From the NCBI GenBank assembly GCA_003049485.1, contig PYST01000152.1, positions 39,522 through 91,233 on the forward strand: a stretch of 51,712 bases of DNA. The letters run 5' to 3'. Of the stretch, positions 24,153 through 34,394 are shown piece by piece; the stretch's first letter is position 1, and the number at the start of each line of letters is the position of its first letter. Origin of the DNA: Ophioceras dolichostomum (taxonomy: Eukaryota; Ascomycota; Sordariomycetes; Magnaporthales; Ophioceraceae). A program made the position numbers and the translations under genes. The notes beneath the pieces were generated by a model. It was not told the origin of the DNA, did no database searches, and saw nothing but the letters and a program-made list of their open reading frames with translations.

Positions 24153-24951
24153 CTACAGACCGATCCAGATCACCATGACGACGACGTCCATACCCTTCTC
24201 TTCACCGCCTTCGTACTTGAACGTCCACATCCCGTCGGTCTTATCGTTCCAGAAGGCGCCAGTCGCGCTGTGCATACCCCGCCGCCCGACGTGTGGCTTG
24301 CCGTCGGTGCCAGTGGCGGCCTCTGGGGTGGCCGGGCTGCCGGCGGGCTTGTTGAGCTTTGAAGTCGGCACGAGATGCTGCACGATGGTGCTGTTGACGG
24401 CGAACTTGAACGGGGGGTTCGTGGCTCCCGCTGGGAGCGATTCGGGGATCACGGCCTTGAGGATTGAGTTCTGTTGAGCGTGGGGTGATGGTCGCGTGAG
24501 CATGTGTTTGTGTCCCGGAGTAGAGTAACGGTGGGGGGTGGCCGGCGACAGCATCTGGGTGGGCTGCTCCGGCGGCGGCTGGAGAGAAGATGTGTCTTAA
24601 GACCATGATATACGAACAATGATGTGCGTGTTCCACTGCTCCGTCTTAGAGTGCTCGTAGAACTCGGCGCTGCCAAGTGCGCTTTGACAAGCCTGTAGGT
24701 GATGCGGTCAGGTCAGTGAGTGTCCAGTGAACCAGGTACGAGACAGATATGGAGCAGAGCAGCCGAGTTGTCAAGGGGAAGATTCAAAAGGGGATAATTA
24801 CGTCGGTTGCAATTTGCTTGAGGCGGTTGGTAGGAATAGGCTACACAACTAGATCGTCAACAACCCGGCTTATAGTCAAACATTGGGGCATGAACCAGGA
24901 AGAAACATGGCATTCAGCCGGGAACCATACGGGTTGACCTTGGGTAGCCAT
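24153..24951 (-). CDS. Dynein light chain, Tctex-1 type
   Basis: Light chain that binds the dynein intermediate chain in cytoplasmic dynein, acting in microtubule-based transport and nuclear migration. Four exons are assembled: 24951-24931 (MATQGQP), 24840-24802 (PIPTNRLKQIATD), 24692-24618 (ACQSALGSAEFYEHSK to NTHII) and 24470-24153 (NSILKAVIPES to VVVMVIWIGL), 150 aa. The family hallmarks are the helix ending EQWN, the NSILK turn, the strand FKFAVNSTIVQ and the WTFKYE strand. Introns 1 and 2 have GTATGG and GTAATT donors; intron 3 would use GTTCGT, which is weak. A Pro/Gly/Thr-rich insert (about residues 85-115) lengthens the loop before FWNDKTDGMW. Family assignment is firm; the third junction is less so. 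Confidence 0.88.
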
Positions 24952-25197
24952 TGTCGTTGTTGTGAGCGGTGAGGGCCAGCGAGGTACTCAGACGCCAGTC
25001 AAGCAATGGCGCACTCGGAATGGACAGCCGCTGAGAGGCGAGGCTAAAGATATTCAAGATTGTGTCTTTGACGAGGCTGAGAAATGGTGTGGTTGTTTGT
25101 TCCGGGACCGCGTCGGGCAGTCAACAAAGTGTCGTGGGGTCAGTGCAGCCGTTGTCTAGGTTTCGTCAGGGGTGCGGGGCAGCCGCAGGCGGTAAGT

Positions 25198-25203
25198 CAC
25201 GTG
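25198..25203. promoter_or_regulatory. CACGTG E-box, possible Pho4/NUC-1 site (distal)
   Basis: TCACGTGC, 437 bases before the VTC1 ATG. Yeast VTC genes are PHO-regulon targets through CACGTG-type Pho4 sites; application here is inference. Confidence 0.4.
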
Positions 25204-25239
25204 CAGAGCTCAACTTTCGTTCTGAGCCAATCATTCACC

Positions 25240-25245
25240 CACGTG
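25240..25245. promoter_or_regulatory. CACGTG E-box, possible Pho4/NUC-1 site (proximal)
   Basis: CCCACGTGC, 395 bases before the VTC1 ATG and 42 bases from the other CACGTG. CACGTGC/G flanks fit Pho4-like sites, but other bHLH factors bind the same core. Confidence 0.4.
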
Positions 25246-25634
25246 CTGGTGCTGTTGGAGTCAAGCAAGGTGAAAGAGCTCCAACTTGCATGAGCTAGAT
25301 CCATGACGATGCATGCATGCATATGGGAGCTCCGAATTCGACTGGCCACCATCGTGTGTTTTGCAATTCTATTCTTCTCGCTCTGGATAATTCTTTCTCT
25401 CTCAACACCAGCGGTGACATCAATTGACGCATATTTGCACACTCGATCAGCATAGGATACTCTTATCTTTATAATTAGTTCCTAGGAAGTCCGAGTCCGC
25501 CCTCGGCCACGTCTATCTTCACGAAAGCTTGTTCTACGGAGCGGAGAGACGGATCCTGCCCCTCACCAGCAAGGTTCTGTCTTCCGTTATCAAGAACTGA
25601 ACTTCTCAAGAAGAGAATTTCGTAGGGAGGCGCG

Positions 25635-26102
25635 ATGTCGAGCCAGCCACTGCTCCAGGCCGCGCAAGGTAGGAAGCCATCAATATGTTTGGATTTCACC
25701 CCATTCCGACCGAGGCGCTAACGAGAGGTGTTGCGTCGCATTCTAGGGAAGCGCATTGCTTTGCCCACCCGAGTCGAGCCCAAGGTCTTCTTCGCGAACG
25801 AGCGGACATTTCTGTCATGGCTCAACTTTACAGTCGTCCTCGGAGCACTTGCCATTGGCATGCTGAACTTCGGTGATCGCCCGGCCTTCTTCTCGGCCTC
25901 CATATTCACCCTTGTGGCCATGTTGACGATGGTCTACGCTTTATTTACATACCATTGGCGAGCGAACTCGATACGAAGGCGAGGCCAGTCCGGCTTTGAT
26001 GATCGCGTGGGACCAACGATCCTCGCCATAATCCTGCTCCTCGCCGTGATCGTCAACTTCGTGCTGCGGATCACCTACAACGCGGCCGCGAAACATCCGT
26101 AG
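25635..26102 (+). CDS. VTC1: Vacuolar transporter chaperone subunit VTC1
   Basis: Membrane subunit of the VTC complex, which synthesises polyphosphate and moves it into the vacuole. Exon 1 is 25635-25668 (MSSQPLLQAAQ and the first base of Gly); exon 2 is 25747-26102; GTAGGA donor, TTCTAG acceptor. The product is 129 aa, the length of the yeast protein. Conserved residues PTRVEPKVFFANERTFLSW lead into three membrane segments at about 33-52, 60-80 and 100-121, with YHWRANSIRRR between the second and third. The charged KVFFANER stretch is family-diagnostic. It is divergently transcribed from the dynein light chain gene, with CACGTG sites in between that suggest phosphate control. Identification is secure. 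Confidence 0.97.
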
Positions 26103-26786
26103 AGAAACCCGTAGCCTGGGAAAGCGGGTTGAAGCGTTGCTGCGATATCTTCTGGAGGACGCCGATGCCTGACAACGGTGGGATTAAGATCCCAGCATTA
26201 CAACCTTCCAGGAGACTGCAGACTGCGACAATCCCCTTCCTTTTCCTGCTCTCTGTATTATCAGCACTAGTTTGAGGAGTTTTGGACATTCATGTGGAGT
26301 TTTTGTTAGAGCTTCCAGGCTACAATCGGGTTGGCGGGAGCATAGCTGGGCTGGGCGAGGACCGAGCGTCGCTGCTCGTGGCGATCGTGTTAGTATCACT
26401 GTTTCCGGCATTGTGAGAAAGGGAGGCACAGAGTGTATAAGTAGACTGAACTGAACTGGATTGAGCCGCCTTCTCAATCTCTGACCACATAGGGGTATCA
26501 TCGTGCCAAAGCCAGCCGCGCGCATTAAAACAAAGCACAGCACACCGCCATGCTCCCTCCTTGTCAAAATCACCGCACATTACAACGAGATGAATGCGAT
26601 TCCCGAGAAGAGACCACGTCGGCGCTATCCATTCCTCGACCACCCCCCGCGCAAATGGTGGTTTAGAAGCTAACAGCCATCGAACTGCGTGGGCTGCACT
26701 CCTCTTGGCTGAGCTCAGCCGAGCCGCTCCATAAAGTGACTCCAAACCACCGAGAGGACACAGGGATCGTGTATTTGACAACCGCA
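26103..26786. other. Convergent 3' region, VTC1 / Alba-like gene
   Basis: 684 bases between two stop codons. It should hold both 3' UTRs. No frame with recognisable content is seen. Confidence 0.6.
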
Positions 26787-27506
26787 TCAAGTCCCGAACT
26801 CTCGGCGCCACTTCTGGTCGATCAGGTCTGAGTTCGTCTGGCTGGTGATGAAACTCTTCGATCTGAGCTCCGGGATGGGAACACGGGAGAGGAATGTGCT
26901 CATGTAGAGACGATGTTCTGGCCTGGGAGGACCCAACACTGCGCGCTCAAATACAGTGGGGGTAGCATCGAAATCGTCGTCGTCTTCGCCGACCTGGCCA
27001 GATTCGTCGAGCTGTTCGTCCCGCGCCGTGGCCCCCTCCAGGACGGTCTCTTCAATGACGGTGTTCCTACCCGCATGAGGCGATTCGGACTCGACCTCAT
27101 ATAGCCGATTGTATTGGTACCACTTCTGCCCACGCTCTTGGAGCTGTCGGCGGGCCAGCTCAATGACGGAGACCATCTTCGCGGCGTCACCGGATCGCGA
27201 ATGCATGAGCACAACCCCGGGGAGGACGTTGAGGTCGGTCGGGTGAAAGCGGCCTAGTTGGTCGAGGATCTGACCGATCCGCTTGTTGATGCTTGTGGAC
27301 GAGATGACGGAGAACGTGGCGACGTGATATTTGGGTCGCAGCTCTGCCACTAGCCCTTCGTGGGGCTCAAGCGGTAGGCGATTGGGGATTGGAGATAGAG
27401 TCGCGCCAACGCGTGTTCTCTTTTTGGGGGGATCGTGAGGCGCGGCAGGGTCGAGCTTGCGCTTAGTGGGGGGAGGGAAGGTCGAGCGTAATATCTCCAT
27501 CGCCAT
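26787..27506 (-). CDS. Alba-like (Rpp25/Pop6-type) nucleic-acid-binding protein
   Basis: Single exon, 239 aa, ATG at 27506 (MAMEILRSTFPPPTKRK). A basic N-terminus (KRKLDP, PPKKRTRVG) that could act as a nuclear signal is followed by an Alba-type fold: YHVATFSVISSTSINKRI, then GVVLMHSRSGDAAKMVSVIE, then RRQLQERGQKWYQYNRLYEV. Eukaryotic proteins of this type include the RNase P/MRP subunits Rpp25 and yeast Pop6, so a role in tRNA or rRNA processing is plausible. The C-terminal third is acidic (GEDDDDFDATP) and ends with variable sequence. The family call rests on the strand and helix pattern; the RNase P role is inference. Confidence 0.75.
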   Translation of the reverse strand: MAMEILRSTFPPPTKRKLDPAAPHDPPKKRTRVGATLSPIPNRLPLEPHEGLVAELRPKYHVATFSVISSTSINKRIGQILDQLGRFHPTDLNVLPGVVLMHSRSGDAAKMVSVIELARRQLQERGQKWYQYNRLYEVESESPHAGRNTVIEETVLEGATARDEQLDESGQVGEDDDDFDATPTVFERAVLGPPRPEHRLYMSTFLSRVPIPELRSKSFITSQTNSDLIDQKWRREFGT

Positions 27507-30500
27507 GGTCCGGTCGAAGAGCCTTGTTGCTCTGCGCGATCTCGCTCGCTTGGGTACAGCCTCGGATTCTGTGGGTGGAGTGTTTGAGGCTCGCTGCCCA
27601 GTAGGTTCGGAATCGTGTTCAAGATCCCGGGATTATTTTGGTGGTGGGGCACGGCTGCTATCGATAAGGCTAACCCCAGGTGCCTTGAGACGCCCAGCAT
27701 GTCGGTATCTTTCACAATCTTGAAACTGAGTAGAGAGAGTAGGAGGTGTCGTTGGTTGTAAGATAGGTACCTGCATTGAGGACGCCGCTGTTGGACTTAC
27801 TGGGCCTTGAAAGTATATACCAGTCAGCTCTCAATGCGGGTTGCCAAACTTTGTCTTCCCAGTGTGACTACAACCAAGGGTACTATGATGCTTCGTTCAT
27901 GTTCGCATTCCACCTAGCTTGTAAAGCCTTTTACTGTGCACCCCCAAACAATGGCGATTCTTCGCTTCTCAGGGCACGACGTGATAACATCGGAATGCCA
28001 TTGTCAACTTCTCCTTTGAATACCAGTCTCATAGCACTGGGTTGTCCCGTTTCGTCAACAACGAATTGGAGTTTGCTTGATTTGATATGTAATCCACATC
28101 CAATCAGAACGAGGCTTGGCACTATCCCCTGACACATGTTTGTGTTGGCCTGCTGGACCGTGCGTCCGGCTCTCTCGGATCTGTTTGATAATTCTTGGGG
28201 AACCTCCTGCACATCTGCCGTCACTTCGATCAGCCTGGAGGCCTGGAAACACTTGGTCCTCCTCGCCTTCTGCATGCTTGGCTTTTAGGATCGTGTTTGT
28301 GTCTGGGGCTGCGTGCTAGAAAATCTCGGTCGCAATGATGAGGTTTATTATCACTATCGGTTGGTTATACGACGGTCGGAGATAGTCTTTAAGTTGTCCT
28401 CTCCTCAAACGAAAACTTGCATGGCTTTCCATATGCTTGTTGCGGCTGCCTGCATGGCCTCATGGACGCCGACAGTTGCAGTCGTCTGTTAGGGGAGTAC
28501 ACCCTCGAATTGCGCCATCGTCTTCGCTGCTCGGTATCTGCTTAATCACACTGGATCGCTGAATGGGTCTTTGAAAACCAGCGTTGGCTGGGGTGTGGCC
28601 TGCCTATCATCCGTCCACACACCATCATTGGCATCCACACCATCTGAGCCGGCTGGCCATTCGTCCCTTGGTGACCAAGTGAATGACACGGTCCTCAATC
28701 AATGCGCAGGGCAACTACCTTCGTTTGCACACGCGGATGACTCTTCGACATATCGGGCAGCGGACGAACGGATGGAGCGCAACTTGCCTGCGACAACGTT
28801 GCTGCATGGATAAGAGAGCGCGTGTTCGCAGTCGAAATTCATGGAACACCGTCGAGAAATCAGGGAAGCAATCTTTCGTGGTGAGAAATGAGCTGCAACC
28901 TCGCTGCAAACTGGAATCTGCGAGGTGTGAGGTACGGCCTCCAAGGTACGGGAAGTGCAACGTACTACGAAGCAGGAATTCCGCATCCCAAGACATACCT
29001 GGACATGCTTCCACAACTGTCCGTCAGCACTCGTCGGCCTGGAATCTAGCGGGCTCATCTATTGATTGGCCTGGTCTTGTAGGTGTAGTGGGCTCCTGTC
29101 CACTGCCACTGCAGGTGCAGTCTGCGCCAGGGAAAGGAACGCCGGATCCTTCATTTCTACCACTCGTATCTTGACATTCTGTAGCGCATCTGCTAGGCAT
29201 TGCTGGGCCACCACGGCGCTCTCATTCGACTCCAGTTTTGGGGGGGAAGAGCGTCCCATTCTTCCTCATCCCCTCCCCCCAAATTTCATCTGCTCCCGCG
29301 CTTTTTCCTTCGTATTTTCTCTGTCTCCTTTCTTCCATCTCATAAACTCGGGCAAAACCAACAATTTCCTCGGCCCTTCTCTGCGAACCACCTTATCGAC
29401 CACAAGTGAATCAAAGAGAAGACACCATATCGGAGCTGGATGCCGTTGAGCGACAGCCAAGACGAGCGATAAGGAACAACCAGCAGTTGCTGTAGCAGCG
29501 CCAGCCTCGCCATCCTGGCTCTGTCCTTCTCTCCCTCCTCAGCGACACATCCTGCCAACAATCCTCCTTACTCGTAAGCGGCTGTGTGCTCCGAGGTGTC
29601 TATTTTCATCTCTGCACCCGTCCCATCTGGATGGTGGGTGATTGAGCGCCTGCCTTCTTTGCCTGCTTTGCGCTGCAAGCTGGGACGTGCGTGTTGCTTA
29701 CGGGCTGAGCACGGGTGAGACAGATCCCCCCAATCACCTTCCATCCACTCCACACACACCACCCCACCCCCCCAATCCCAGACCTTCGTTGGCTGTGGGC
29801 CAAGCAATCAGCGGCTTGTCTTGCTTGGTCGCTTCCCACTTTCGCACCCTCGCCCAGGCTACATCGCTCATCGTTCACAAGCCAACCCCCGTCCCCTTGC
29901 ATTTCCCATTTTTGCCTCCCCGAAATTCCAAACACATCTCCCTCTCACATCGGGTTTTGCTCCCGCCCCTTTTTCTCCAACCCCCTACACTTTCACCCGC
30001 TGGACACTCACTCCCTCAAACCGCAACAGCGCATTTCTGACCACAACAGTCGGGCGACAAGCAGCAGTCCCCCCATTTTCCCTTCCTTTTTGTTCTCCCT
30101 CCTTCTTTCTCTTTCGCACTCTCCTTTTGCGCCGCGCAACTCATTAATTTTTTTGCCACCAATTTTTCATTGTAATCATCAGCCAGATCAGCGAGAGGCT
30201 TTCATTAGCTTTCGCGCGATTTTTCGACCCAGCGCATCTTCGCTTTGAGTCGCAGAATTGCTGAGTCGCTGAGTCGCTCAGTAGCTCAGTCGCCGCTCTT
30301 CGCGCCCGCCCAGCGGATTTTACCTTTGCGCCAGTCGGGGCGACCCATAATCGTTTGGGTCTGGGGTGGTCCGGCCACATCATCGCTGCCTGCGGACCAC
30401 CAAATCCTCGTCACCACAACACCGGCCAGCCGTCGCCGCCTGATCCACCCTGCAGGTGCGCACTGGTTACGTCAGCCCTGCCTGCGCGACCAGCGCCAGA

Positions 30501-30690
30501 CTGCACTTGACATCTCGTCGCATCACCTTCACCTTGCTTTTGTAAACCTTCACCTCACACTTCTCACACTGTCACTGTTGCATCCGCGCCTTGTATTCGG
30601 GCGCCGCCACTCCACTTGAGCCAGCATCGTCGCGCGTTTCTTGGAGCCCGCCTGCACCGACGCTATCGTTCGGGACTCCATCTCCGTGGC
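27507..30690. promoter_or_regulatory. Divergent intergenic region, Alba-like gene / AHC1-type gene
   Basis: 3.2 kb between start codons. The part at 29230-30230 is strongly CT-rich on plus, as in fungal promoters and leaders, and leads into the plus-strand gene. GCTGAGTC-type repeats lie at 30260-30298. No coding frame with recognisable content is seen between 27507 and 29200. Confidence 0.5.
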
Positions 30691-32733
30691 ATGCTGATGT
30701 TCCGCTTCTGGAGTTCCGACTCGAGGGGAAGTGAAAAGATCGTCGATGCGACGCTGCCTATGCCGCTGTTCGCAAAACCAGTGCAGGCATTTCTGGACTC
30801 AACAACCGCAACAAGGCCCTATCTCAACTCAGGGAAACCGCTTAAGAGGAGGAGGCAAAGTATCGACGAAGTTACCGTGGTCGCAGCCGGTCAGGGTCTG
30901 CTGCCCCCAAAGCGCATCAAGATAGAGGCTCCCGATGTGCGCGCCGAGCAGGAGCGCGCCGAGCAGGGGCGTGCCGCTTCTTGCCATGACGCGCCGCCCG
31001 CGCTCGACGCCCCGGGGGCGGCCTTAATGGAGCGCGCCAAGGACGTCATACAGTTCCAGATGGGCCTTGAGATTCTTCACAAGCACGATGAGCTGCGGCT
31101 GATCAACCAGGAACTAGCGAAATGCCAGGTCGCACTTGAACAGCTGCGGAGGTGTCACCTGATCCCGTATCCCGTCACTTGCCCGACGCCGGAGCAGATG
31201 CTCGAGATCAGCAGTGGCAAGGGCCCTGCTGTGCGGGCCCGACCCGGTGACCCAGTGCCGGAATGGGCACCGCCATTTGGGGTGGTGGACGGCCCGTACG
31301 CGCGCCACTATGCCAAGTGGCTGATTCCTGACCCGAAGTTCGACGGCGTCCTCCCTGCGTGGCAGAGTGCAGTAGGCCCGGCGGCCGCGTCGAGGAGCAC
31401 GGCGGAAGGTAGGACGACGAGAAATAGCATCGGGGAGATTGGTAGCTTTGGCAAGCAAAGGCCCGGCCGTGGCCTGTCGAGTCACAAGCTGCACTCGCTC
31501 TCCGCCGGTTATCCCCAGCCTAAGGATAAAGCCGGACCTTGCGTCCTCAAACGATCCGATGGGCAAACGGTGAAGCTCGTGTGCATCGACTGCAATAGAG
31601 AAAACTTCTCTAGCACGCAAGGTTTCATCAACCACTGTCGCATAGCTCACAAGAGGGATTTCAAGAGCCACGAGGAAGCTGCAGTCCACTGCGGACATCC
31701 AATCGAAGTCGATGAAGCTGCCGGCAGTGCGACCCGTGAGGAGCGAACAAACAGCGGAGCTTCGGTCTCATTGGTCCCTGCGGCCTCCTCGGCATCCTCC
31801 GCCTCCTCCGCCCCAACCCTTGCGCCCGGTCTCGTCCACCCGTACGCCCGCTCCGAATCAATATCGGAGGAGGAAGCGTACGTGGCACTCAGGGCTCGTA
31901 TCCAGGCTTCCTTGAAGCTGCAAATGGAGACCAAGGTGCCGCAAGACACACGCCCAGATGTGACATCCTCGACCTCTGCGGTCGCGGCGCCGAAGGCTAA
32001 GCAACTGGCGGGGACAGCGGGTAGCTCAGGATTCGTTGGTGCCGACGATGCTCCTTTCCTTTCCAAGCTGTTGGTTAGCAGAAACTTCAGTGGCAACCTG
32101 GCCGAGCAAGTAGCGGATGCCAAGACTCGGGAAGAGGTCTTCGACTGGTACCCGATGGATGAGGACTCCGAGGATGGTGAGCAGGCCTCAAGCTCTACCG
32201 GACCTGCGAGTCCAGTCAATCGTATGGCCTCTCGTGCCCCTGGCGTCATGCGCATGCCCGCACGCGCGCCCATGGTGCCATCGGGTTTCTCAACCGGCAT
32301 CCGCCCTTCAAGCAGCAAAGCCTGCGCTCCTCATATGGCATTCGAGACTCCGATGGCGACACCCACCAACGAGATGCCGCCTCTCACCCGCTCAGACTCT
32401 GGCTTATACGAGGATGAGATGGACGTCGACCTGAGCCCGAACACGATGGCTAGCAACAACGCACCGTCTCTTGTTAGCGACGATGGCGAGTACGACGACT
32501 CGGACGTGGACGACGACTCTGATTCGGTGTCCGCCTCCGACGCCAGTGAGGTCACCGAGATAAAACTCGAGGACGATCACGAGGTCCAAGACCAGATGTC
32601 GCCTCGCCCTCTCCGCAAGGCCAGGAGCAGCTCCGTCAACCTGAAGAAGGACGACAACAGACATGTCACGTTTGTCAGCCCCGTCCGTGGGACTGGCAAG
32701 GCTCGCAGAAGGAAGCAGCAGGCTCCGTCGTGA
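30691..32733 (+). CDS. AHC1-type C2H2 zinc-finger protein
   Basis: Single exon, 680 aa from the first in-frame ATG at 30691 (MLMFRFWSSDS); the frame is open upstream to about 30616 but has no earlier ATG. Residues about 115-160 form a predicted helix (AKDVIQFQMGLEILHKHDEL). Residues about 298-340 carry an unusual finger, VCIDCNRENFSSTQGFINHC then IAHKRDFKSHEEAAVHCGHP, which matches the zinc finger of yeast Ahc1, a subunit of the ADA histone acetyltransferase complex. The C-terminus has Ser/Pro-rich linkers, an acidic patch near residues 596-615 (DDSDVDDDSDSVSASD) and a basic end. A chromatin-acetylation role is inferred from the finger; yeast Ahc1 is otherwise poorly conserved. Confidence 0.78.
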   Translation: MLMFRFWSSDSRGSEKIVDATLPMPLFAKPVQAFLDSTTATRPYLNSGKPLKRRRQSIDEVTVVAAGQGLLPPKRIKIEAPDVRAEQERAEQGRAASCHDAPPALDAPGAALMERAKDVIQFQMGLEILHKHDELRLINQELAKCQVALEQLRRCHLIPYPVTCPTPEQMLEISSGKGPAVRARPGDPVPEWAPPFGVVDGPYARHYAKWLIPDPKFDGVLPAWQSAVGPAAASRSTAEGRTTRNSIGEIGSFGKQRPGRGLSSHKLHSLSAGYPQPKDKAGPCVLKRSDGQTVKLVCIDCNRENFSSTQGFINHCRIAHKRDFKSHEEAAVHCGHPIEVDEAAGSATREERTNSGASVSLVPAASSASSASSAPTLAPGLVHPYARSESISEEEAYVALRARIQASLKLQMETKVPQDTRPDVTSSTSAVAAPKAKQLAGTAGSSGFVGADDAPFLSKLLVSRNFSGNLAEQVADAKTREEVFDWYPMDEDSEDGEQASSSTGPASPVNRMASRAPGVMRMPARAPMVPSGFSTGIRPSSSKACAPHMAFETPMATPTNEMPPLTRSDSGLYEDEMDVDLSPNTMASNNAPSLVSDDGEYDDSDVDDDSDSVSASDASEVTEIKLEDDHEVQDQMSPRPLRKARSSSVNLKKDDNRHVTFVSPVRGTGKARRRKQQAPS

Positions 32734-33774
32734 AGTTCTTCTGTCGACGTACCGACCATTATTCGGCCCTGCTGGTGTTTTCTCTCTTACCAATTCTCAC
32801 CATTCTTTTTCTGTGCTCCACCTAGACATTTAATTCGCCTGTTTTTCAAACTCTTAAAATACGCTCAACGAAACACCAACCCATGAGAACAAGCACAACT
32901 TGCCTTGTGCCATCCAGCCTTGGTCATACACATGCTACCCGCACTGAGGTGGAAAGTGGCTTTCTGTGAGCTTCCCTTCGGCTTCTACTTTTCTCTTCTA
33001 TTCTACAGCTTTCGGTCGGTCGGTGTGGGTTTGGTTTGGGTGGGAAGGGATATCCATTAGACTCGAGGGCTGGCTCTGAAGGCCCCCCTTTTTTCCCCTG
33101 CTTCTACACAGTACCATTGTCAGACTGTGTGTTGGCATTACTGAGCGAGCGAAGGGAGGATGTTGGGTCTTCCTCCTTTTTCTTTGGTTTGTAGTCTCTC
33201 CTTTGCCTACCGGCTCGTCATCTTTTCGTTGTTACCACTGATACGAGACTGGCACACGCGAAATCCTTTCTCGTCAGGAGGTGGAATGGACTCTCTGCTT
33301 GGGGAAAAGCGAAAGATTGTACTTGGCGCTGTATTATACTTCATCCCATATATTTACCCTGTACTTAAACGAAACGAAACAAACAAACCCTTACAGATTG
33401 GGAACCTCAACTACTCTGGCAACTGATGATGCCCTGATAAACAAACATGTGTGCTCGAAACCTGCGCGTCCTCTTAACCACGGTCCAGTGGGGAGGCATG
33501 TACAAGGATTGGCTGATTCGGCCTTGTGCATCAAAGCTTGGCCAAACCTCCACCAGGCTCTCTTTCAGTCACTTCATAGAATAACTCACGGCATCTTGAC
33601 AGCTTCTTCTAGCTTGGGTATGTACGCGATGTGATCATTATTGTACCTATTAGGCATAGTAGGTATGGTACGAAGTGTTACAAGCTATTATCCACAGACC
33701 CCCTTCCGATTCAACGCGTTGCCCCCCTTTTTTGGTCATCCCTCCCATTCCACCCTCATATCTTAGACGACCTC
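32734..33774. other. Convergent 3' region, AHC1-type gene / GPI protein gene
   Basis: 1.04 kb between stop codons, T-rich on plus in places (33080-33220). It likely contains both 3' UTRs. No gene is seen. Confidence 0.6.
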
Positions 33775-34394
33775 TTACAAAACAGCGGCAACGACACCGG
33801 CGACAGCAAAGAGCATGCCGCCGGCGTTCAGGGCCACGTCTGCGGCGCCGCCAGTCTTGGAAGGGCTGGCGGCGGAGCCAGTGCCTGTACCCTGGCCCGC
33901 CTGGGTCCCAGTGGTGGTGGCGGCGTCTGTGGTGGCCGCCGTGTTCGAACCCGTGCCGGTGGTCGTGGTGGCGAGGGTGGTTTTCTTGGTCGTGGAGGGG
34001 AACTGTGAAGCGTAGCCGCAGAAGATCTGCTTCTGGCCCTCCTCGGTCGACCTCCGCGGGTCGTTCGGGCAGTTGTTGTAGCACGTCAGGATGTTCTCCT
34101 CGTTGACGCACTTGCAGTCCCAGTCGTTGGTGTCGCAGGCGGCGAACTTGGCTCTCTCGCTGGTCAGGCAGGCCTCGACCTGTATATGAGTGGAAGTTGA
34201 AAGACGCGTTAGTTCAAGCAAAATAAGGGAAATGGATGGTGACGGTTGTTCCCAAGCGCCCAGTCAGGATCGGACTTCGTATAACAATGACGGTTGTGGT
34301 GAGGACATACGATGTAAAGCGCAGCACAAGTGGATGTGGACTGGGCAGCGGCAACACCGGCCATCAGGGCCATGGGGAAGAGGTATGCCTTCAT
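33775..34394 (-). CDS. GPI-anchored Cys/Thr-rich secreted protein
   Basis: Predicted cell-surface or wall protein of unknown function. Exon 1 is 34394-34311 (MKAYLFPMALMAGVAAAQ signal peptide then STSTCAALYI); exon 2 is 34179-33775 (GTATGT donor, TACAG acceptor); 162 aa. After the signal peptide come about nine cysteines in a compact domain with motifs ACLTSERAKFAACDTNDWDC, KCVNEENILTCYNNCPNDP and FCGYASQF, a pattern seen in fungal GPI-anchored Ser/Thr-rich proteins and loosely like CFEM. A Thr/Ala/Gly-rich stalk follows, then a hydrophobic tail (GGMLFAVAGVVAAVL) as expected for GPI attachment. It is not a canonical eight-Cys CFEM domain as far as I can align it. Confidence 0.88.

Larger units (their letters stand above)
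24952..25634. promoter_or_regulatory. Divergent promoter, dynein light chain / VTC1
   Basis: 683 bases separate the two start codons. The region holds two CACGTG words (25198, 25240) and a CCAAT box between them (25227-25231). The CACGTG pair is nearer to VTC1 (about 390-440 bases before its ATG). Confidence 0.6.
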
